Shown here: piece by piece, positions 56,215 through 64,000 of the stretch
How the letters are laid out: every line of letters starts with the position of its first letter
Position numbering within the stretch: the first letter of the stretch is position 1
Source of the DNA: Pinus tabuliformis
Taxonomy: Eukaryota; Streptophyta; Pinopsida; Pinales; Pinaceae
DNA length: 64,000 nucleotides
Assembly (NCBI GenBank): GCA_031772625.1
Contig: CM062815.1
Location: 914,220,979 to 914,284,978, forward strand
Direction of reading: 5' to 3'
The notes under the pieces: generated by a model
What the model was told of the DNA's origin: nothing
What the model saw: the letters and a program-made list of their open reading frames with translations, nothing else
The model's database searches: none
Position numbers and translations under genes: made by a program

Positions 56215-58019
56215 ATCGAATAGATTTTTTGTTTATCTACATTTTTTTACTTTATACACTTACATATGGAGCCTGAAGTCAAGCTAGCTAGCCTTCGAAC
56301 TGCATTTGCTATGCAAGTGCAAAGTAGATCGATGCTGCTTCAGTCTATCTCTGGGTTTTGTTTATGAATTAAACAATTGATTTACAAGCTCTCTAATTTC
56401 CCTTGTGGTGGCTCTAGTAACCTCCTTAGATCTACCCCTGTGATTGATTTACTGATTACCACTTGCCCGGCCTAAATCCCTGAACTGAGCTGCAAACTGT
56501 GACCCGAAACCCAGTTAAAGTCTCATCCCTGGTCCATCGCACTGTGTCTTCTTTGAAACCTGAATGCATCGCACTTCCTAAGTGTATTAGGTGCGTTGCA
56601 TTTTAGTTTCCCTGTGCTGCAGGTGCACTGATCAGACCTCTTCTGCTCTTCGATTTTGGCTTCTGTGTTCATACTTTTCAGCTCTATTCAGGAGTTTTGC
56701 TGCCTGTAGTCAGTACACCTCTGTTGAAACCCCCTTCCTTGCCATTATTCCACCTCCATTGTGAAAACAACTGTGAATGTTTTTATGTATTTTTGAGTCA
56801 TTTTCAGTTCTCCTTTACAAAGAGGTAGCGTAATTGAATTGTCGGAATTGTCGCAAGTGTCGTTTTCAATCATAGGAAAGAATCTGATTGTTCTTGATAG
56901 TCGATTACACTACTAATCTTGTATTTGATTTGAATTGGTTGTTTTTCAAGTGTCGAAAGCAAGTTTTAAATTCCAAATAAAAAATTGTCATCATTGTCCT
57001 CAAAAACAAAAGAAACTTGTGAGTAATGTCGCTTTGAAAAATAATTCAGATTTGCGCTTATCTTTCTTTTTATCATTCACACATTAAGAAGGCTGAAAAC
57101 AAATACATGCACGTGCATTTGCATTTAGACTGTTTGTTGGTTTCATTTAGGACAGTGCATATAGTGTGTGCTCTCTACTCTATGTTGAAAGAAAATCATC
57201 TCTCTTTCCTTAGTAGCTAGGATTTTCATTGCAAAAAGAAGATTAAACGACTGTTTATCATCTTAGATTGCATTTTAGGAATTGTACATCTACATCACGC
57301 GGTGAACCTGAAAGGAAAATTTCTTAAGCAAGATCAACTATAAAATAAATTTAATGAATCTAAAAATGCTTTGGAACCTAACGCACAACATCTAGAAGTC
57401 TAGGCTAGAGACGTATTCCGACGTCGTAAAGCCTGGTAACTGTTGTTTTCACTGTTGGTTGGGTGATTCCTCCACTTTGAGACGACAAGTGCCAGTACGG
57501 ACTTGTGCTCCCACGTACCGTCGAGTATATTTTGGGAGACCACAATAGGCTTTATCCTTTATCCATAGGAAGCCGTGTCTGCCGCCCTATCGATCGCAAT
57601 GCACTGAACACAGCATTCAGGAAGATTGACTGCCGTACCGTAAAAAGTATTTTGCAGTTTTGCGATTGGTTTGGTAATCCCTCTGTCTAGATTTCCAGAG
57701 TAGTCCGTTTCGTTCCTTCTCAGACTCCTTAAAGGAAAAGGTCCATCTGAGCACTTGTCACTTCAAGCTCATTAAAAATCGAAGGCGACTAGAGTCATCT
57801 TTTGTTTTTTCTCGACTCTTAAAAATTGAAAAAACAAGTTATGTCAAAGCATCTAAAATTTATTTTAATCGGAATAAACATCACCTTTCCTATGTTGGCC
57901 GTAGGTTCAGAAAAATGGAGTTCACCAACCAAGGAGTTCCCCTTGGAGGAAATCCTAGTCCCTTCTCCTCTTGGGGAGATGTTGGTGCACCCCATATGGC
58001 TACATTGTCTCTTCCATGA
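56215..58019 (+). other. leader of the plus-strand Tat-like element
   Basis: 1.8 kb with no convincing ORF; frames of 60-65 codons at 57505-57690 and 57826-58023 have no recognisable domain. It includes the first copies of a ctcattaaaa/ctcgttaaa motif near 57769. No gag core was recognised here. Confidence 0.5.
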
Positions 58020-58560
58020 TTGACAATCGGCTTGCCCGTATGGCTCTTCTCAACTTCTGTCATTCAGAACACTGTGATTCCTGAACAATCAAGTCAGCAA
58101 TTAAACGATACCAGAGTTACCCCCCAACCCTCTACTTCGTCCAATTCTTCCTCTCCTCCCTCCTCTTCGCTTGATGAAGCTGGTAAAGCCCAAAATCAAG
58201 TAATTGAGAAGAAGAAGGAGAAGAAGAAGAAAGAGAATAAGAAGAAGGAGCCAAAGGTGAAAAGGGGTAACCAAGCATCGTCTAGTGAAAATCCACACAC
58301 TGCACCGACCAGGCCTAAATCCCCTTGTGTCATTTGCAAAGGAGACCACTATCATCGAGATTGTCCTTGCATCCCTCGGATCTTAAGGGACTGGTCTCCT
58401 CGTTCGCATAATCTGGTGTCATCAACCTCTGACGATCATGTTGAGCATACACCGTCAACTAGTGAAAGTGAAGCCCCTGGAAAAAAGGAAAATATAAATT
58501 TCCTTGTAAATTGTGTGAAGGCAATCACGCCATCCACCGTTGTCCCTTCTTAGACGAAGC
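58020..58560 (+). CDS. gag C-terminal region with zinc knuckles (fossil)
   Basis: A Ser/Pro-rich then Lys-rich stretch (KKEKKKKENKKKEPKVKRG) precedes the knuckle CVICKGDHYHRDCPCIPRIL near 58326-58380. A second knuckle, CEGNHAIHRCPFLDEAKRVL, begins near 58512. The pair resembles the single knuckle of the minus-strand Tat-like element. Gag core not seen upstream. Confidence 0.65.
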
Positions 58561-59485
58561 TAAAAGAGTTTTGGACGATCGTCCAGTTTCACCGTTACGG
58601 CTTCCTCCTGGATATAAGAAACTCTTGCCGAGTCCGTCACTGGTTGAAAATTCGGCTGACACGCCCTTGTGGTCAGCCAAAGCATCTATCATTGAAGATA
58701 AACCATCTAAATCCACACCAGTCGAAAGTCAAAAGGTCGAGGTGGCAGTTGACCCGGTCTTGCCTTCAGAGGATCAATCTTCAGATGATACAGTCACCAA
58801 AGAGAACAAGAACGACACCGTTCAAATTCTCTTCATAAGCACATACTCCTATGAACATGGGCGCAGTCTACCCATTCCTTTACCGCAGGAAGGAAGTTCA
58901 TCAGAGTCATATCCAGCTGTCTATTCGGTCCCACCTCCAAGCAACCTGGTTGTTTCCTTTGACTGGAATCTACTAGGCAGACCCCGTTTACTGGCGAGTG
59001 TACCATTTCGAATCATTGCTCAAATATATAGAATGGTCATGGCCGGTACCATCATAGATGAAGGGGCTTATGTGAGTATCCTTTCCTCAACTGCTTGGAA
59101 AGCGCTTGGTTCGCCATCTCTTTTGCCTGAGATGAGAAATCTAACAGGCTTTGATAAAGGAACTAGTCGACCGTTAGGGATCCTTCTCAATGTGCCGATA
59201 ACATTGAGAGGGAAAACTGTTCACATGTATGTAATGGTAGTCCAAGGACCCCTGGATTATAATCTACTCCTTGGACGAGACTATATTTATTGCATGGGAG
59301 CCATTGTCTCCTCACTCTTTAGAGTAATGTGTTTTCCGCACGAAGGAAGAGTGGTCAAGCTCGTAGACCAGCTTTCATTCCCCAACTCACACATAGCAAA
59401 TAGTCATATACCAACCCTGAATGGTCTTTTCACGCAAGGAATGTCTCATCAATCCCCAGTCCGTCCTCCTGATGAGCGCGAGTGA
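58560..59485 (+). CDS. Tat-type protease region
   Basis: Open frame after the second knuckle: LPPGYKKLLPSPSLVENSAD, an acidic linker, then the protease fold from about 59035 (MAGTIIDEGAYVSILSSTAW, LRGKTVHMYVMVVQGPLDYN, LLLGRDYIYCMGAIVSSLFR) and VKLVDQLSF. DEGAYVSILS occupies the place of the D-(S/T)-G loop of retropepsins. It ends at a stop at 59483-59485, with no reverse transcriptase after it. Confidence 0.75.
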
Positions 59486-61880
59486 TTCGGAGGACATGAC
59501 TGAAACCCAGGGGGCATGCACCCTGGTCTGCTTCGGCAGGAAAACCTTGGGTATAGGGTAGGTTTCCGTGGAGGATATATGACTAGTATGACACACCCGT
59601 CTATTTAGTAAAATGGGATTAGGCTGGAATAAGATTCCCTCGTCAAAGTTATGTGAGTGGAGGCGTCTGCGCCACTCACCTTTGTCTATTTCGGTAGACA
59701 TCGCCGAGGAAGTGTTTTGTCTGTGGTACAAATAGAACAATCTTTGGTAACCTGGAAATTTTTCGCTATACCTGGGGGCATGCAAACCTTTTTCCGTGCA
59801 AGCAAAGAGTGACCATTTATTTTTTAAATTTATAGGTCCTCTAACCCTTTAAACTCGTAGGATTGGTAGTTTCCTAACTTGCATAAAGAAAGGATCTAGA
59901 GCAAAGCTTTGTAAGGTGCAAGATCCACAAAAATGGCATCTTAGGTGAGACATCCTTATTATATGACTGGATCGAGCAGTTTTAATGCGGAATTCAAGCT
60001 CGTTAAAAAATAAACATAAGCAATGAGCAAATGTTCCCCCAACGTTTAAGCTCATTAAAAAATGAACCATTTTCCGGTAAATAACCATCGTGAATGTATT
60101 ATCATCAGCCTTTGAAGCCTTGGTCGTGTTCTCATCATCACCTCCACTCTGTATTGGCCGATCATTCACCTCCACTTGATTGTTTACCCTTTTTGAGGAA
60201 CAGCTGCGAAGAGTGATCCTGTTAGCCATCCTTGTGACACTGCCGTGATTGGAAAATTCCAAACCTTACCTGGAATCAGCTGCTACCCGAATCTATCACT
60301 TGTTCCTCAAAAAATGAGTCTCCTTTAAGCTCTTTTCAACTGACTCATAAAATATGAAAAGATTGCCGAGCCATTGGCCTCTCCAACTCGTTAAAGTGAC
60401 CGGAAGTGCTATCCCTCCTTTAGATTTTAATCTTTTTGGACCCGAGGGATTATTACACAAAAAGATCGAGCGCTTGTTTTGTTCGGCTCGTTAAAATTAC
60501 CGAAGATTCATCCCTTTTGTATTATTTTATAATTTTTCGGACTTAAGGGATTAGATGACGAAAAAGGATTTTTGGAGTTTCCTTTACGTCCCTTTTCAGA
60601 CTCTCTAAAATTGAAAAGGACCGAGTTATCTTTGTCGTTAGACTTGTTAAAACCGAATAGCGACAAACTTGTCCATAACAGACAAGAACGAGTTTCACTA
60701 TCGCTAGGCTCGTTAAAACATAGCGATGGGTTTGCTCGAAGGGAAAATTATAGAACATGCATATGTTATCCTCCTCAAGCTTGACAAAAATAAAGAGGTA
60801 CTGGTCAGCAATGACTGGGGAAAAATTGGGAAGAAAACTTGAAGAAACTTTGGTGGTAGCAAGTCGCTCTTGAACATGACACTTTCACTCCGCATCTGAG
60901 TCGAGTTGGGTTGTTCCATTCACTGGTCACATCACCATGGTTCCGTCAAACCATCCATATTTGGGGTTAATGCTACCAATCCATCATATCAGTGTCGCCG
61001 ATATGTTCAAGAGAAGTCGCTCAGAGAATTACCCTATGTCTCACCCACTGCAATAGATTCACGCTCCATTCTTTCATGACCACCTCCCTGAGCCTTATAT
61101 CACCAGATCGTTTTCAACTCCATTAAAATCATTTGCTCCATTCCGTGTCATTGATATGGGATTCACTGAGGCCCTCCTATGATAGATCGCTTCTTGTCGA
61201 CATCAGCTCATTATCCAAGAAGTTGGTCTAGGAACAACCCTTTCAGTACTTTGAAGCTTGCATGCCTCAATGGCAATTTTCTCACTTCCGACGACAGGTT
61301 TACATCAATGACCTTCGACCGAAAGATTTTGCGTGGTGTTCGACACCAAGTCCCTTATTCACACCACGTGAATTGTACTATAGTACCTTGAGGGTCATCA
61401 TCATTATCAGTGATTCCTCTTGTGCCTGTTAACAACTTACATCATTGGATGGTAATCAGGCGATGTCTTTCCATGTTCGACTCTAGAACATCTCTCACAT
61501 GGATCGACTTGTACTTTGAGTGAAGATCGAATGAGATTGAAGACCACAGATCTAGTTTCATCCATCTTGGATGCGATATATATTCAGGAAAATAAAGACA
61601 TCAAATGTACATCACTGCTGCATAGATAATCATCCAATCTAAGGGATGATGGCTCTACCAGAATCATCAGTCTACACTCAGACGATTGTCTGTCTGATGT
61701 ACATGAAAATGAATTTATAAAGCTGAGCATGGGAATGCCCGCCTCAACTAGATCATGAAAATATTATGAAGATAATGTATTGTTTGGTATCTTATTGCAG
61801 GTCGCCTTCCAGCTTGAAAAAACTTCTGATCCTCATGATAAAGCATTTCACCCGACATCAAAAGATTAACGACCTCATGC
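59486..61880 (+). other. distal interior without recognised domains
   Basis: 2.4 kb between protease and purine tract. No pol motifs in any frame I could read. The motif (a/g)ctcgttaaa or ctcattaaa recurs at about 59998, 60050, 60387, 60487 and 60709, with gacttgttaaaacc near 60645. Sequence near 61540-61700 repeats catc/gatg phrases. Function unknown. Confidence 0.5.
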
Positions 61881-61893
61881 TTTAGGGGGCAAC
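61881..61893 (+). promoter_or_regulatory. polypurine tract
   Basis: TTTAGGGGGCAAC directly before the 3' LTR. Confidence 0.85.
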
Positions 61894-62929
61894 TGTTATA
61901 GACATTTTTGGGCACTACAACCCCAATCATAAATTTCCATAAACCAAGGGCTCCTAAGTCCCTAAAGGTGTTGTTCCAACCCATAAAAGAACAAGGTCAA
62001 CTGATTACAGCATCTCCCAGAAGTTCTCCATGAAAAACTACTCAAAACTCATCAAAACTGGACCATTTCACCTACTCCATGGTCAAAGTGTGTTGCATCC
62101 CACCTAAATACACACAGTAGGTGCGATGCATGTTGAAAAGCCCTTCTATGGGGTGCGATGGGCGAGAATGGACAAATGGCAGGGTCAATCCGCAAGGTGG
62201 AGGACCATGGAATCTTCCAGAAACTTCTCATGTGACACTTGCCTCTCTGCATTCGCCCAGGGATGAGTAAGAGATCATCAATCTCCAAGTGGAATCAAGA
62301 ACTATCAGAGAGAGGAAACTAATCAAATCTCAGAAGCTGACTCACCTCCCTTGCAAACATCTATATATGGATCCCTCATCCCAGAGATCCAGAGGCTGGA
62401 ATTTTGTATCTTGTAAGGAAGTGTTGTTGGTTTCTCGGTGCAATATCATAGTGTTGGGTGATCTAAGCTTTTCATGAGGTGAAGAAGGGATTTCTTGCTG
62501 AGAGGATGATGTTGGGTCAGAAAAATTGGTTGTAATCCTCTTTTCTCTTTCTTGATTATCAATAAAGCTATTCAAGTTCCTCCACATTCTTGTATGGTTG
62601 ATGTTATATGCATTTGTGTGGTCAATATATATCTGGTCCTATATTGTTTATGATAATAGATCTATGTTCTTGGATAGTGTTATGCTGCTTTGATTCTACA
62701 GGTACTCTTTGAAGCTGGGTAGACAGGAAGCGAGTGGCGAAGACCTATCAGAAGGGAGATGAATCAAGCAAGGAACCAAGCGCAAGACAGAGGTTGGTCT
62801 CCTTATTCCCCTCTTATCTTTTTCTCATAAAGGAAAACGAAAGTAGTTTTTAGTTTGTTTGTTTCTAAGGTAGCTACCAGCCTTAGTGGGACTAGCAGCT
62901 TTGCATAGACACTAGTTTTCCCGATAACA
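61894..62929 (+). repeat. gypsy 3' LTR
   Basis: 1036 bp, followed by the GGCCT duplication (62930-62934). Confidence 0.93.
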
Positions 62930-62934
62930 GGCCT

Positions 62935-64000
62935 AGGCATACCAGCGAAGGTATCATAGGAAGTTACGCTGACCTCCAAACAATAGCCTGTGCCGGTGCA
63001 AGCCCCCAAGCTTCGCAAGGGTGCCCTCTAGAAGTACTGCTGAGAGTGATACAACGTCGACCTCAGGTGCCACGAGATTCCCCTCTGCAGCCACCTGTGT
63101 AGATCCCTAGGATAAGCAACTAAGGTTACCAACTCGTGTCAGAAGCCAGGCGGAACAGTCTTGAGGTAAGATCCGACAAGTAGGAGAGGGGGTATCTCTC
63201 TTCCTTATCTTCAAAAACCCTTGTGCTTAACTCCCAGATCCAGAGCTTTCCTGGTCTCCCTAACGCTATTGGATTTGCACTCGTTATTCAGACTTCTATG
63301 TTTGACAGTTTAAAGTGGCCTTGGAGATTTTTCTCTCCACTCGCCTAATCCAAGGCCCTAAATATCCTAAAACTTGTTGGTGTGTCTAAATTGACAATAT
63401 AAAAAATTTCTAATATATTTTAGTTAGCGCTTGTTTTTAAATGGGCTATTCTTAAGTCAAGGGATAAATGGAAGTGAAACCTGTGGTGTTTTTCGATGCA
63501 AAATAAATTAATAAAAACCAAACTATATGCAAATGCACTTGTTTCATTCTTCGATGAAAGAAATTTCTACCAGGATTTAAGGAACTTCTAAGAAAGCAAT
63601 AAATTTCTCTTTTTTTTTTCTTTCAACAAGCTTCACACTCACAAAAAATAACTAAAACTATGGATTCCCTAAAAGATGCACAAACTATCCTAATGCTAAT
63701 GCAAAAAACTTAAGACTACTCTAAAGGAAAAGAATGAAAGTAAATTATTTATTGTTTCTAATTAGCCACTTTAGATGTTTAGAAAGAATATAAGTTCCTA
63801 ATGCTCATTTTTGTCCAGACACTAAAAGCAAATCTTAAGACGAGCAAAATGCACTTTCACTCACAAAAAGAAACCAAATCAAAACAAGGCAAAAGAAAGC
63901 AAAAACCAAGTTTTTAAGAAGTTTTCTTTAAAAGAAAAAGCAAAAAACAACTTTTCAAAAGCGCTCCAAATACTATTGAAAACTTTGAGACTGAAAAATA
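62935..64000 (-). other. leader of the interrupted minus-strand Tat-like element
   Basis: Continuation of the sequence left of 55151. No ORF over 71 codons. The last 600 bp are A-rich with runs of aaaagcaaaaa. Neither the 5' LTR (expected tgttgagggacaaag on plus) nor a primer site is reached before the window ends. Confidence 0.55.

Larger units (their letters stand above)
55156..62929 (+). mobile_element. Tat/Ogre-like gypsy element without visible pol
   Basis: 7774 bp, with LTRs of 1039 bp (55156-56194) and 1036 bp (61894-62929) starting TGTTATAGACATTT and ending ATAACA. Perfect 5-bp duplication GGCCT at 55151-55155 and 62930-62934. The primer site TGGCGACTCCACTGGGG (56198-56214) is of the Ogre/Tat kind, and the tract TTTAGGGGGCAAC precedes the 3' LTR. 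The interior has zinc knuckles and a Tat-type protease (58020-59485) but no reverse transcriptase, RNase H or integrase was recognised in the remaining 2.4 kb. LTRs differ by about 3.7% by eye. Ends look whole; the coding part is reduced and has at least one or two breaks. Confidence 0.93.
45426..64000 (-). mobile_element. Tat/Ogre-like gypsy element, runs off the right edge
   Basis: Minus orientation: the 3' LTR is at 45426-46390, with the purine tract beside it (46391-46403). Going leftwards in its own sense come gag (54940-53219), zinc knuckle (about 52870-52790), protease (about 52219-51965), a linker, and an RNase H domain (51114-50683). An ORF in antisense is at 49320-50015. No reverse transcriptase or integrase was recognised. 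The 5' LTR is not in the window. It is interrupted at 55151-62934 by a younger element with a perfect GGCCT duplication. The family call rests on the protease phrase LDYNLLLGKNWIY, the archaeal-type RNase H and the antisense ORF, all known from the Tat lineage. A few breaks. Confidence 0.8.

Overview
The window looks like an intergenic stretch of a large plant nuclear genome. The evidence is wholly plant-type: Ty1/copia and Ty3/gypsy LTR retrotransposons of lineages known from seed plants (including Tat/Ogre-like gypsy elements with an antisense plant-mobile-domain-like ORF), primer sites matching plant initiator tRNA-Met and tRNA-Asn, and one short host-type gene resembling a RALF peptide precursor. 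The amount of nested, moderately old LTR sequence would fit a very large genome such as a gymnosperm, but the species cannot be told from this sequence. About 85% of the 64 kb is LTR-element sequence.

Layout. (1) 38-9947 is a three-LTR copia array on the minus strand (LTR, gag unit, LTR, gag unit, LTR), closed by one 5-bp target duplication. It carries gag only. (2) 10198-20738 is a minus-strand gypsy-like element with giant LTRs of about 3.8 kb, a short interior with a gag-like region and no pol, and a tRNA-Asn primer site. Both sit inside one copy of a diverged local repeat whose second, unoccupied copy is at about 25325-25955. (3) 22685-23560 is a degenerate TGGTTGACCATG repeat, dense in TTGAC (W-box) cores. 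(4) 23692-25129 is a short copia remnant. (5) 26386-32711 is a structurally complete, rather young copia element (plus strand). (6) 34033-40196 is an older copia element whose 3' LTR ends 17 bp before the ATG of a RALF-like gene (40214-40594) that has an in-frame stop. (7) From 42924 rightwards there is a three-level nest: a copia element with a coiled-coil gag is interrupted at 45426 by a minus-strand Tat-like gypsy element that runs past the window end, and that element is interrupted at 55156-62929 by a plus-strand Tat-like element.

How the parts relate. Four of the seven larger elements show no reverse transcriptase or integrase in the visible sequence. They would have to be mobilised by helpers elsewhere. 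The two nested Tat-like elements share LTR start and polypurine-tract sequence, which suggests the same helper. LTR-pair differences counted by eye suggest at least two ages: about 3.5-4% (26386 copia, 55156 Tat-like), about 5% (three-LTR array) and about 10-11% (giant-LTR element, 34033 copia). No rRNA, tRNA gene, CRISPR or bacterial-type operon was seen.
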